The translations under genes were made by a program, and so were the position numbers. From positions 248,001 to 312,000 of the forward strand of contig CBDHHF010000032.1 in the NCBI GenBank assembly GCA_965263205.1: a stretch of DNA of 64,000 nucleotides, read 5' to 3'. Positions 35,922 through 45,011 of this stretch are shown here, piece by piece. Origin of the DNA: JBCCIM01 sp965263205 (GTDB taxonomy: Bacteria; Bacteroidota; Rhodothermia; Rhodothermales; JAHQVL01). Every line of letters begins with the position of its first letter. The stretch's first letter is position 1. The notes below the pieces were generated by a model. That model did no database searches. It saw only the letters and a list, made by a program, of their open reading frames with translations, and had not been told where the DNA came from.

Positions 35922-36912
35922 AGCGGTTGGCGGTGCAGTTTGATGCACCACGTAGTGTTTCTGTTGTAGAGGAAGAGATGCTGGCGCCTGCTGAAGGTGA
36001 GGTACTCGTAGCATCGTGCGTTTCAGGGATCAGTTCGGGACAGAAATGCTCGCCTATCGGGGCCAGTTGCCACCTGAACTTGCACTGGATGCTTCACTGG
36101 CTGGTATGGATGCTCCCGCTGTATATCCTTTGCGTTATGGCTACGCAACAGCCGGCAAAGTGGTAGCCTGCGGGGCAGGCGTGTCAGATGAATGGCGGGA
36201 CGCCCGTGTGTTTGCGTTTCAGCCACACGGCAGCCATTTTCTTGCTGATCCAGCGACCCTGGTGCGTCTTCCTGATCATGTGACCATGGAAGATGCAGTG
36301 TTCCTCGCCAACATGGAAACTGCTGTCAGTTTTATGATGGACGGACAACCCATGATCGGTGAGCGAGTGCTCGTCATTGGATTGGGTGTCGTTGGCCTGC
36401 TACTGGCTTCGCTATTGCGCCGGCAACAAGACCTGACCATTGATGCCATCGACTTGAACACAACCCGCTGTGCAAAAGGACGCGCACTAGGCCTGAATAC
36501 CGTTTCTTCAGACCCCACCGCCTTGGCTGACGATTACGATTTGGTGTACGAGTTGAGCGGTAATCCTGAGGGGCTAAACCTCGCCGTTGCACAAACGCGC
36601 GAGACTGGCCGTATAGTCATTGGGTCCTGGTATGGCACAAAGTCAGCTGCGCTCGATTTAGGGGGGCGATTTCATCGCGCAAAGTTACGCCTTTATGCAA
36701 GCCAGGTGAGCACGATCGATCCTGCGCATGCCGGCCGGTGGACAAAAAAACGCCGCCTGGATGTGGCCATTGCATTGCTTGCTTCACTACGGCCTTCCCG
36801 CTACATAACACATCAATTTAGTCTGAAAGAAGCAGCCGCTGCATATGCGATGCTAGATCAGCAGCCGGGAGAAACCTTGCAAGTGATTTTCGCTCACGCT
36901 AAAGAATCCTGA
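35909..36912 (+). pseudogene. Medium-chain (zinc-type) alcohol dehydrogenase, frameshifted
   Basis: The first frame (from ATG 35909, overlapping the reductase gene) gives 'LAVQFDAPRSVSVVEEE' and 'EVLVASCVSGISSG'. The second gives 'TEMLAYRGQLPPELALD', 'YGYATAGKVVACGAGV', the Rossmann motif 'VLVIGLGVVGLLLASLL' and the C-terminal NAD-domain strands. The join after 'GISSG' needs one base added at the G run near 36037-36040. The usual catalytic Cys-His pair of zinc alcohol dehydrogenases is not evident, as in the quinone-oxidoreductase-like members. Substrate is unknown; position in the operon suggests action on the same small molecule. Confidence 0.85.
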
Positions 36913-36947
36913 GTTCATCTTGCCCACTTACGCACAATCTGATATCC

Positions 36948-37325
36948 ATGTACAACCTTAGCATAAAAGAAGAATTTGTCGCGCAGCATTTTTTGACGGT
37001 ACCAAATTGCGGACCCGAAAATGTATTGCATTCCCACGTATATGCACTCGAGGTTTTGTTGGAAGGAAAAACCCTGGATGAGCATGGCTACCTGGTCGAC
37101 ATTGATCTGGTAAAAGAGGCCATGGAGGCCATGCTGGCCCGATTCAAAGATCACACGTTGAATGACGATCCGGCGTTTGCCGGGCTCAATCCAAGCATAG
37201 AACACTTCTCCCGGATTGTCTGTACTGAATTAAAACAGGCGCTGACGAAAACGAATCTTTCGTATCTGACGGTGAAAATATGGGAGGATCGACATTGCTG
37301 GGCTTCTTATGCGAGCGCGTTATAG
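36948..37325 (+). CDS. 6-pyruvoyl/6-carboxy-tetrahydropterin synthase family protein (QueD-like)
   Basis: 125 residues. It carries the PTPS pattern: zinc His in 'AQHF', the His pair in 'LHSHVY' (HGH in QueD), a catalytic Cys in 'PNCGPEN', 'GYLVDIDLVKEA', the 'DHTLND' block (LDHxxLND in the family) and the C-terminal Glu in 'KIWEDRHCWASY'. All ligands and catalytic residues seem present. The family acts on dihydroneopterin triphosphate and related pterins, giving tetrahydropterin products. The queuosine partners queC, queE and queF are absent, so the queuosine role is doubtful; its operon neighbours suggest another pterin-like pathway. Confidence 0.88.
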   Translation: MYNLSIKEEFVAQHFLTVPNCGPENVLHSHVYALEVLLEGKTLDEHGYLVDIDLVKEAMEAMLARFKDHTLNDDPAFAGLNPSIEHFSRIVCTELKQALTKTNLSYLTVKIWEDRHCWASYASAL

Positions 37326-38288
37326 GTGCAACGGTTGGTTTTTAACTATGCAACATACCTGGCGTCCAAAGGGCCGCTCGATGCACGTTCGTTGAACCAA
37401 CGGGTTTGGGACGGCTTTGTTGATGCATTGCTAAACGCAGGAAAAACAGACGTCTCTGTTATCGAGGCGGGTGCCGGTATCGGGGCAATGTTTCGCCGCA
37501 TTTTACAGGCTTGTCTAAATCATGGACAGCCGGTAAATATGACCTATACGCTGGTTGATGTGGAAGCGGAGAATACAAACTACTTCACGACACATTTCAG
37601 CGCGTGGCTTGAAGCCATGGGGTGCCACGCTGAAGCACCTGATCCATCATGGGTTCTTCAGGAGCGGAAGATGCATCAATCATCCTGGAGGGGGCCGGCT
37701 GGGCAGTTGCTGCGTGTAGAGGTCGTACAGCAGGATATCCATGCATTTATTGCAGGACACTCCGGTGAGGGCTGGGACGCCCTTGTTGCGCAGGCATTTC
37801 TTGATCTCTTTGATGTTGAAACGTTTGTGCCGGACCTGCTGCATTTGCTGAAGCCGGCAGGTCTGTTTTACTTCCCAATAAACTTTGATGGCATCACGTC
37901 TTTTTTACCGCCGACCGAACCTTCTGTAGACATGCTCGTTGAGTCGGTGTATCACAAATCAATGGATGATCGGTCATTGAATCCATCCCGGCGCGGGCGG
38001 AGCCAGTCTGGCCGCCATTTGATGCACGTTTTGGCCGGTTTGCCGGTTCATTTCCTTGAAATAGGCAGTTCTGATTGGGTCGTTTTTCCGCGTCGTGGTG
38101 TATACATCGACAGCGACAAAGAATTCCTTGCGCACATATTGCACTTTGTGGAGGGAGAGCTGAAAAAAAGTAATGCTGTGGGACCGGATGTTGCACGTGC
38201 CTGGATAAAGAGCCGGCAGACGCAACTCGACAACAACCAACTCATGCTGCTGGTCCATCAATTAGATTTGCTTGGACAACGTTCATAA
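37326..38288 (+). CDS. SAM-dependent methyltransferase
   Basis: 320 residues from a GTG that directly follows the stop of the PTPS gene with no gap. 'VSVIEAGAGIGAMFRRILQA' is motif I of class I methyltransferases, and 'MTYTLVDVEAENTNYF' is the following acidic strand (motif II). 'WDALVAQAFLDLFDVETFVP' is the motif IV region, then 'HLLKPAGLFYFPINFDG'. The substrate is unknown. As last gene of the operon it probably methylates the product of the reductase/PTPS enzymes. Confidence 0.85.
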   Translation: MQRLVFNYATYLASKGPLDARSLNQRVWDGFVDALLNAGKTDVSVIEAGAGIGAMFRRILQACLNHGQPVNMTYTLVDVEAENTNYFTTHFSAWLEAMGCHAEAPDPSWVLQERKMHQSSWRGPAGQLLRVEVVQQDIHAFIAGHSGEGWDALVAQAFLDLFDVETFVPDLLHLLKPAGLFYFPINFDGITSFLPPTEPSVDMLVESVYHKSMDDRSLNPSRRGRSQSGRHLMHVLAGLPVHFLEIGSSDWVVFPRRGVYIDSDKEFLAHILHFVEGELKKSNAVGPDVARAWIKSRQTQLDNNQLMLLVHQLDLLGQRS

Positions 38289-38520
38289 CGGTAAAATAAA
38301 ATCCGCAAAACGTCTAAAGGGTGACGATCTAAATCCTTAATTAACAAGCTCTTGCCACTTTTTTTTACTGCATTACGCGAAGAGCAATCAAATCGTAACG
38401 ACAGTATCGTGTAGACGAAGTTTGCGAAAGAGCCGTGCCTGGTGAATAAAATGATAACGTTGGCACTATTATCGCATCTCCGTTTGTAGTCAAATCTTTA
38501 ATGCACTCCGGATTTATCAT

Positions 38521-41500
38521 ATGACTGGTTTCTTTCACGTACCCAGTGCATTTGGTGTATTAGAAGAAAAAGTCATTCCTGCCTTGTTCAACGACAGGTC
38601 ATCTGACGAGCCCATTCGGGTGTGGGTGGCAGGTTGCGCAACAGGCGAGGAGGCTTACTCTGTTGCTATTCTTCTATTTGAATTTGCTTCAACGCTAGAA
38701 GAAACACCAACCATCGAAATTTACGCAACTGATAACGATCAGGCTGCGCTTAACACCGCTCAAGAGGGTGTATATTCTGGATCTATTGTAGATGAGATGT
38801 CCAGCGTCTGTCTGGGCAAATACTTTGAGCCTCACGGTAACGGATTCTCCATTATTCCGGAAGTCAAATCGGCTGTGCACTTCTCAAGCCACGACGTGCT
38901 CATCGACAACTCGTTCCAGTCGTTTGAGCTGATTACGTGCCGGCATCTCCTTGCATACCTTGATCAGGCATCGCAATCCCAGATTGTCACGTTTTTTCAT
39001 CACTCGCTACGACCCGGTGGGTTTTTGTTTTTGGGCGATGCTGAATTTGCTGAAAGCCTGCCTGAACAGTTTGAGTCGGTCGACAATGTATTTAAAATTT
39101 ACCGTCTGACAGGTGAAACCGAAGCGTTTCACATTGACCTCATTAAAGAGGTGCGCGCCAATGATGAAGAGGATGACACCCTGCCGACAGTTGCTGAATC
39201 TGCAGCAAAAGCAGCACCGCCTTTAGAACGCGCTCCTTCGGAAGAAACGGTTCTTGCCAATACGGAAGCAGAGCCACCGCATGTTGAGCAAACAGAAGCG
39301 CTGCCTGATGAAGCCGGTGACGGGATGGTTTTACCCTCTGAGGCAACGCCTTCAACGGTAGCGCCCGCGGAGTCGGTTGCTCGTGAACTTGTGCAAGAGG
39401 CTGAGGAGAATTTCACCATTGAAAATGGGCCGCAGGAAGAGGACATGGAGACCGAAACCTCGGTTGCATTACCGGAGCCGCCTCCTGATCCGCCGATGGA
39501 GTCCCTCGAAATTGATGTGCCTGCTCCGGAACAGGTTGATGACACACTTTCAATTAATGTCGAACCTCTTGGCCCCATCGATCTGGATTTGCCCCCACTT
39601 CCTGATAATGGCGCAGTAACCCCAGACGACGTATCAGACATTGTAAATGCGATCTCTGAAGAGTCTGAGTTGTTTGAGGTCATGGATGTTGATCCTGTCG
39701 CTCAAGCAACGCAAACCCCACCTGCGCCAGCACCACCGCAGCCTGAGGTAGCCAATCCGGTTTCGTCGGAAATTGAAGTGGAAGATGCGACTTCGCAAGC
39801 GCCGGCATTTACTTCCATTCAGGTTGATCCACCTTTTGACAAAGAGCACGCACAGCCAGTGCCTATGGAGGTGCCAGGGGATATTATCTCGCAGCTTCAT
39901 CGGAGTGTGATGCTGCAAGATCATGCACCAGCAAGTCTCCTGATCGATCGTGCTTTCCGCATCCTGGATCACACAGGACGGATCGACCGCATTTTTGATA
40001 TTGTCCAGGAGGATCTGACAAAAGACTACCTGGACAAACTGCCCGATTTTTACCGGCTTAAGCTTGAAGAAACGCTGAATCAGATTTTCCATGAGCAAGA
40101 CAAGTCGGCCGTACCAACAGTAAGTCTGCCCGGATTACCTGGTAAAAAAGATGTGCTGCTGGAAATCCAGTTGATGAGTTCACCAGATCCATCGTTGGAA
40201 ATTGTGCATGTGCTCTTCAAAGAGCTGAAGATTGCAAAGAAGCAGGCCGATGGTGTAGATGATACCACAAGCTTTTTTGCTTCGCCGGCTGTGCCCAAGA
40301 CGCCAACAAATGGTGTTTTTGGTGCTGTTTCTGTAAATGGTACATTTGAGGAAAACTTCTTTCGCTCGATCAAAACATCGCCTTTTCCCGTGTTGCTCCA
40401 CGTAGAAGGCGGCAAAATTGTTGAGCTAAGTCAGCCCTGGGTTGAGCTTTCGGGCGTTACCAAAGAGGAGGCACCAACGATTTCGGCCTGGACGCGCAAA
40501 GTGAAAGGACAGCGCCTCAAGTTGAAAGACTCAAAGCTGAAGAAAAATTACCAGGACCGTGGTGTTGTTTGTGTGTCCATTCGCTCGAAAGTGGGGGATA
40601 CCAAGCTATTGGCATTCCACTCGTCATACCTGGGTGCTGATAGCAAAGGGCGAAAGTTGACGCTGACCATGGCTGTGGATATTACGAATTATCCTGGTCA
40701 TTCTGGTCTCGGGGTAACTCCTGAAGTAGCCGACTTTGGTGTGGCTGCCAAGAAAGCATTCCTTGCAAACATGAGCCACGAAATCCGCACGCCGCTCACT
40801 TCCATGATCGGTTTTGCAGACTACTTGTCGGATAAGCTTACCGGGCAGGACGTGCAGTTTGCGCGGTATATCAGCGAGTCGGGGAATCGACTACTTGAGA
40901 CGTTGAATGCTGTCTTGCGCGTCTCTTCGATGGATGGCATCGAGCAAGTTATGCGCTATGAGATGCTTGACGTCACGGTGGAAGCGCAGGGGGTATTGCA
41001 GCTCTTTAAGCCTTACGCGGAGCAGTACAGCATTCCGCTGAAGCTGGTTGTTGAGCAGCCGGCCAAAGCGAAGCTCGACCGTGCCGCCTTCCGACGCATT
41101 TTGTCGAATCTCCTCGGCAATGCAATCAAGTTCACACCGGAAGGTGAAGTAACCATTACAGTAAATAGTGACGTTAATTCCGTTATTGTAGAGATCGAAG
41201 ATACCGGAACGGGCATTTCTGAAGAATTCCTGCCCTTCATTTTTGATAGGTTCTCACAGGAGTCCAAAGGACAGGGGAGGGCGCATTCAGGTTGCGGGCT
41301 GGGCCTGGCCATTTGCAAAAATCTTGTTGAGACCATGGGTGGTACCATTCAGGTTGAAACGGAAGCCGGCGTTGGTAGCAAGTTTACCGTGCGCCTGCCC
41401 AAAGAACCGAACCCGCGTGCGCAGGCAACACACGTCATTACGGAAGGCGCAACGGATACGGATGAGCAGGGTGATCGCCATCAGATCCTTATTGTGGAAG

Positions 41501-41847
41501 ACAACACGGATACGCAGGAGTTGATGCTTCTTATCTTGCGCGACAAGTATGAAGTCACGATTACTGCAAACGCGACGGAGACCTTGCAGGTGATTGCAAA
41601 CCGCAGCTTTGATGCCGTGCTGATGGACCTTAATCTGGGCGGCCGGCGGACAGGATTTGAATTGATTCGTGAGTTGCGCCAGGTAAAAACATACGAGAGC
41701 GTGCCTGTGCTGGCAGTTTCTGCATTGCCTATCGGGGTGATCAGGAAGCAATTGATCAGAGAAGGATTTAATGGCTACATAGCGAAGCCTTTTACTCGGG
41801 CCAGGATTTTAGACGCACTCGAAGGCGTGCTTAATCTGACCCAGTAG
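38521..41847 (+). CDS. CheR-type methyltransferase-PAS-histidine kinase-receiver hybrid
   Basis: 1108 residues. Residues 1-200 hold a CheR catalytic domain ('TGFFHVPSAFGVLEEKV', 'VWVAGCATGEEAYSVAILL', 'ATDNDQAALNTAQEG', 'RPGGFLFLGDAEFAE'). A long acidic Pro/Glu-rich linker (about 200-460) is followed by a PAS-like region (about 600-690), a HisKA dimerisation domain with phospho-acceptor His about 753 ('NMSHEIRTPLTSMIGFAD'), an ATPase domain ('NLLGNAIKFTPEGEVTITV') and a C-terminal receiver with acceptor Asp about 1036. It lacks the usual CheR N-terminal helical domain and a CheB. It probably senses and signals through phosphotransfer; the methyltransferase activity is uncertain ('ITCRHLLAYL' has His where CheR has Asn). 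Confidence 0.9.
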   Translation: MTGFFHVPSAFGVLEEKVIPALFNDRSSDEPIRVWVAGCATGEEAYSVAILLFEFASTLEETPTIEIYATDNDQAALNTAQEGVYSGSIVDEMSSVCLGKYFEPHGNGFSIIPEVKSAVHFSSHDVLIDNSFQSFELITCRHLLAYLDQASQSQIVTFFHHSLRPGGFLFLGDAEFAESLPEQFESVDNVFKIYRLTGETEAFHIDLIKEVRANDEEDDTLPTVAESAAKAAPPLERAPSEETVLANTEAEPPHVEQTEALPDEAGDGMVLPSEATPSTVAPAESVARELVQEAEENFTIENGPQEEDMETETSVALPEPPPDPPMESLEIDVPAPEQVDDTLSINVEPLGPIDLDLPPLPDNGAVTPDDVSDIVNAISEESELFEVMDVDPVAQATQTPPAPAPPQPEVANPVSSEIEVEDATSQAPAFTSIQVDPPFDKEHAQPVPMEVPGDIISQLHRSVMLQDHAPASLLIDRAFRILDHTGRIDRIFDIVQEDLTKDYLDKLPDFYRLKLEETLNQIFHEQDKSAVPTVSLPGLPGKKDVLLEIQLMSSPDPSLEIVHVLFKELKIAKKQADGVDDTTSFFASPAVPKTPTNGVFGAVSVNGTFEENFFRSIKTSPFPVLLHVEGGKIVELSQPWVELSGVTKEEAPTISAWTRKVKGQRLKLKDSKLKKNYQDRGVVCVSIRSKVGDTKLLAFHSSYLGADSKGRKLTLTMAVDITNYPGHSGLGVTPEVADFGVAAKKAFLANMSHEIRTPLTSMIGFADYLSDKLTGQDVQFARYISESGNRLLETLNAVLRVSSMDGIEQVMRYEMLDVTVEAQGVLQLFKPYAEQYSIPLKLVVEQPAKAKLDRAAFRRILSNLLGNAIKFTPEGEVTITVNSDVNSVIVEIEDTGTGISEEFLPFIFDRFSQESKGQGRAHSGCGLGLAICKNLVETMGGTIQVETEAGVGSKFTVRLPKEPNPRAQATHVITEGATDTDEQGDRHQILIVEDNTDTQELMLLILRDKYEVTITANATETLQVIANRSFDAVLMDLNLGGRRTGFELIRELRQVKTYESVPVLAVSALPIGVIRKQLIREGFNGYIAKPFTRARILDALEGVLNLTQ

Positions 41848-41865
41848 GCGAAGTTGCCGTATGGA

Positions 41866-42024
41866 TCAAGGCTGTTGGTAGTCGAAAGGTAACCAATTGC
41901 AAACACCGCTTGTCCAGCTATCCCAATAGCCTGATCTGGAAATGTCGAGCGGGTTATTGGGAAAGCCTAGCTCATTAAATACGGCGATGTCGTTTAGCAA
42001 CTCAATTGAAGAACGCACCAAATC
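41866..42024 (-). pseudogene. C-terminal fragment of an unknown gene
   Basis: A frame of about 50 codons ending at a TGA (41866-41868) reads plausibly as protein: 'SSIELLNDIAVFNELGFPNN' and then 'SGYWDSWTSGVCNWLPF'. It has no start of its own and abuts the transposase remnant, which reads in another frame. It looks like the tail of a gene truncated by the insertion, though chance cannot be ruled out. I recognise no family. Confidence 0.3.
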
Positions 42025-42029
42025 CCGGT

Positions 42030-42445
42030 GATCCTTTGCATGCTCCAGCCAACAACACGCCTGGAGAACAGGTCAAGCACGACGGCCAGGTAAAGCCAAC
42101 CTTCTCCGGTCCAGATATACGTAATATCTGCTGCCCAAGCCTGATTACAATATTCCTGCTCAAACTGTTGGTCCAGCAAATTCTCAGCTACTGGTAGCTT
42201 GTGCGCTGAATCCGTTGTCACCTTGTTGGCCTGTTTTGGCCTCAAATCTCTGTCCTTCATCAGCCTAGCCACGCGTTTTCCCGTTTGATCTCAGTGCAGC
42301 GTGAATCCTCTACCGTAGGACTGCTTGCTTTCCATGCAAGCTGATCATCGTCCAGGCTGCGCTGGCTCTAGTCGTCTGACCCAGGCATAGTAGCCGCTTT
42401 TTGCGACACATGGCCGTAATGGAAAACTGATCTTGATGCATTTCC
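42030..42445 (-). mobile_element. IS3-family transposase (orfB) remnant
   Basis: Degenerate pieces of an IS3 orfB transposase in order on the minus strand: 'FSITAMCR', then 'KSGYYAWVRR' in another frame, then 'RIHAALRSNGKTRG', then 'ARLMKDRDLRPKQANK' followed by the rve integrase core 'AWAADITYIWTGEGWLYLAV' and 'LDLFSRRVVGWSM'. The first D of the DDE triad is present in 'DITYIWT', but the reading breaks off after 'GWSM'. Frameshifts, a deletion and the missing C-terminus show it is inactive. No clear terminal inverted repeats are visible. Confidence 0.85.
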
Positions 42446-42481
42446 ATAACATAGCCTTTTTTAGAATCTCATTCTCCTCCT

Positions 42482-43447
42482 TTATAGCTCCCGTTTGCGT
42501 AGCCATTTCTTCATCACGTGGTTTGCCCTTGCCAGGGAAAGCACGCCCTTCTTCAGCGTGCGCTCATGCTGCAAGTCTGATGGAACGAGAATAGAACTGG
42601 CCAAAGCTTCTTCTATGTCAAAATCTTCCATTGTTAGCAAGAAATCAGTCTCAGCGAATTTCCAGATATTGTCGACAAGCTGGTACATTTCGAAGCCATT
42701 TTCTTTGAGACTATTAGCTGCCAGTGATCTTAGAAAATGTAGTAGACTCCCTTCGAAGGCTGAAATTCGGCGCTCACGCCACCTTTTTAGCTCTCTTGGT
42801 TTAGTAGATTCCAATTCTTCAAAAAATGGCTCTCCGGTAAATCGAAATTCCTCACTGGTAGCCCAGAAGTCATTCAGGATATACGTAAGTCGGTAACCAA
42901 GCGACTTATTTTCTACAATGATGGGTTCTAGGGCCGAGGCTGACAGGAAGCCTGAAATCTTGTGGACTGCGATAACATCTGGATTTACAATTTTGCATCC
43001 ACGCCGGTTTGGTGTTTCGCCTAGAAATCGTTTTGTGAACTCGGATAAATCTAGATTCCATTTCTTGCTGAGGCGCTCCCGTTTCTTTCCTGCAATTCCC
43101 TCTTCAACAGTCACGTCTTCCATTTCATAAACTACCGGTGACAGGCTGATTTCGAGGTAGGTGGGTTTCTGAGCGATTGCGATGGCTTGAATATGTCGCG
43201 TGTATCCCAGTCGCATGACGACCAGTTGATAAGTCCCTGGCCGCACAGCAGCTATTGAAAATTCTCCAGTGGTAGCAGATATGTCACCTTTTGTTGTGTT
43301 GGACAAGAACACGTGGACATCGCTTAACGGTTTTTTTGATTCCTCATCAAAGACAATCCCGCGGATAGTACCAGTTGTCTGGGCCAAAACTGGTGCTACC
43401 GCAAGTGAGAAAGAAAAGGCTAAAGCCATCAAGCAGGCAGCTTTCAT
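42482..43447 (-). CDS. Secreted protein with carboxypeptidase-regulatory-like domain
   Basis: 321 residues. A signal peptide ('CLMALAFSFSLAVAPVLAQ') is followed by a CarboxypepD_reg-like beta sandwich ('GTIRGIVFDEESKKPLSDVH', 'GEFSIAAVRPGTYQLVVMRL'), common at the N-terminus of TonB-dependent receptors and stand-alone secreted proteins in Bacteroidota. The rest, about 210 residues, is charged and helical, without a beta-barrel or known catalytic motif. It is 5' of the IS remnant in transcription order. Confidence 0.75.
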   Translation of the reverse strand: MKAACLMALAFSFSLAVAPVLAQTTGTIRGIVFDEESKKPLSDVHVFLSNTTKGDISATTGEFSIAAVRPGTYQLVVMRLGYTRHIQAIAIAQKPTYLEISLSPVVYEMEDVTVEEGIAGKKRERLSKKWNLDLSEFTKRFLGETPNRRGCKIVNPDVIAVHKISGFLSASALEPIIVENKSLGYRLTYILNDFWATSEEFRFTGEPFFEELESTKPRELKRWRERRISAFEGSLLHFLRSLAANSLKENGFEMYQLVDNIWKFAETDFLLTMEDFDIEEALASSILVPSDLQHERTLKKGVLSLARANHVMKKWLRKREL

Positions 43448-43653
43448 GATGCACGTACTGTCGAGTAATATTAGCTACTGGAATGACCGTTCAATGGTCA
43501 AAGTGATGATTCATAACCATAGCCTTTACAAATTTGGTTCCGCACCAATTTATCGCATATAAATGCAGCTTTGCAGGTCAGCATTGTACAGAAAAAGAAC
43601 ATTCAACAAAATAAAGTGTCCGCTTTAATGTGCAATGCTCTGCAATAATGACA

Positions 43654-43721
43654 GGCTCAAAAACGGATGCGCATATGGCCTGCTCTTTAGGCAGGTCAAT
43701 ATGTACATCCGTTTTTGAGCC
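43654..43721. repeat. 16-base perfect inverted repeat with inner hairpin
   Basis: GGCTCAAAAACGGATG (43654-43669) pairs with CATCCGTTTTTGAGCC (43706-43721). Inside lies a second stem, CCTGC / GCAGG, around CTCTTTA. It sits just past the stop (43740) of the minus-strand gene and may act as its terminator, although no U-tract follows the outer stem. Region 43448-43653 otherwise holds no gene. Confidence 0.7.
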
Positions 43722-43739
43722 TTACTGGTTCTCGCTTTG

Positions 43740-44888
43740 TTACAGCGTGATGCCACCCAGATCATCAATGCGCGCGACGATCGCCCAGGTCCAAAAACTG
43801 TTGGCGAGGCCGACGAGTATTTCGTTTTCGCCTTCACGAAGGGGCAGTTCGAATGATGTGCTTTCGACAGACATGCGGCCTGCGGGATATTTCATAATCG
43901 GGTTGTTGTACGTGTTTTTGTCGACGTAGACCAGTTGCCCATTAAGCAGCACCCAGACTTCATCCAGAAATCCGAAGTCAATACGCCTGACCTGGCTGCC
44001 CTCGGATTTTAGTGTGGTTCTGAGCCACGTTCCGCGGCGCACATCACTAATGCCGTGTACTTTTGTGGCGTTGATTAATCCTCGCCGGTCAGCGTTGAGC
44101 GTCGTCCAGGTTGTTGTGGAGTCGGGCAGGTATGGGCTTTCTACAAAGTTACGATTTGCGCTTGCCATTTCATGTCCAACAGGAAGCTCAAAGGCAGGGC
44201 TGATTTCCCAATCCCTCAGGTAGTGGGGATCTGTGGCTAGAGGATCGGCTGCATTTGCTGGTGGAAAGTTATTGGGTACTTCCGGGGTAATGGTGAGGTT
44301 GGCAATCGGTGATGCTCCTTCAAATCCAATCTGGCCGCTAGTAGTAGTGCCTTCGAGGTGTGGGATATCTAGTGCCGGCGTCTGCATGTCGTGGATGAAG
44401 AGCTGCATGCGCGCGCCCTTTACTATGAGCTTGAAATGCGTCCAGTCATCCACATTATGCTGTGCAGGGCCCTGATATTGCCCAAAAACATTCCAGTGTA
44501 ATACGCCTTTTATGACGGGCGCATACTGCACAACGTCGTATGCGCCTGGGTTGCCTTTGCGAAACCCTCTAAAATAGAAGATTTCCGATTCTTGTTCGTC
44601 TTGATATCGAAAATATAAGGTTACTCCGGTATTATTCAGGTCAGCATCAAACTCGATGGTACCATCAGTAAATACAACATCTTTAACGAACACTCTATCG
44701 CGCTGCGTCAACTTGACCATGGCAGGCTGGCCGCGGTGTTCTTCGAAGGAGATGGTGCTATCCTGTGCGATCCATGCGTCTGGCGCCATCGCAATGTTGG
44801 TGGTTTGTGCAACGAGAGGGGATACGCCGTTCACAAGCAAGAAGAGCAAGGCTCCTGCAAAAGCGATAAATAGTTTTAGGCCTTTCAT
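43740..44888 (-). CDS. Secreted protein with concanavalin-like (DUF1080-type) fold
   Basis: 382 residues with a signal peptide ('KLFIAFAGALLFLLVNGVSP', then 'VAQ'). Residues about 45-210 look like the LamG/concanavalin or 3-keto-disaccharide hydrolase fold ('GTIEFDADLNNTGVTLYFRY', 'DDWTHFKLIVKGARMQLFIH', 'TTSGQIGFEGASPIANL'). The C-terminal part has beta strands typical of a second carbohydrate-binding-like domain ('GENEILVGLANSFWTWAIVA'). It may bind glycans outside the cell. Activity is not established. Confidence 0.7.
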   Translation of the reverse strand: MKGLKLFIAFAGALLFLLVNGVSPLVAQTTNIAMAPDAWIAQDSTISFEEHRGQPAMVKLTQRDRVFVKDVVFTDGTIEFDADLNNTGVTLYFRYQDEQESEIFYFRGFRKGNPGAYDVVQYAPVIKGVLHWNVFGQYQGPAQHNVDDWTHFKLIVKGARMQLFIHDMQTPALDIPHLEGTTTSGQIGFEGASPIANLTITPEVPNNFPPANAADPLATDPHYLRDWEISPAFELPVGHEMASANRNFVESPYLPDSTTTWTTLNADRRGLINATKVHGISDVRRGTWLRTTLKSEGSQVRRIDFGFLDEVWVLLNGQLVYVDKNTYNNPIMKYPAGRMSVESTSFELPLREGENEILVGLANSFWTWAIVARIDDLGGITL

Positions 44889-45011
44889 GATACAACGTTA
44901 GGTTATGATGAGAACGCAAACGTGTCTACCGTTTCCATCAAGAAAGCGCACGCCGGCTTGCGTGTCTATTCATGCCCCGTGCAAGTGTATTCATCTTTGT
45001 TCAACAGGCTC

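Noticed and set aside
39129..39683. 184-residue minus-strand open frame, Ser/Gly-rich
   Set aside because: It lies antisense to the acidic Pro/Glu linker of the CheR-kinase. Low-complexity Ser runs mirror Glu/Ala codons, and no motif is present.
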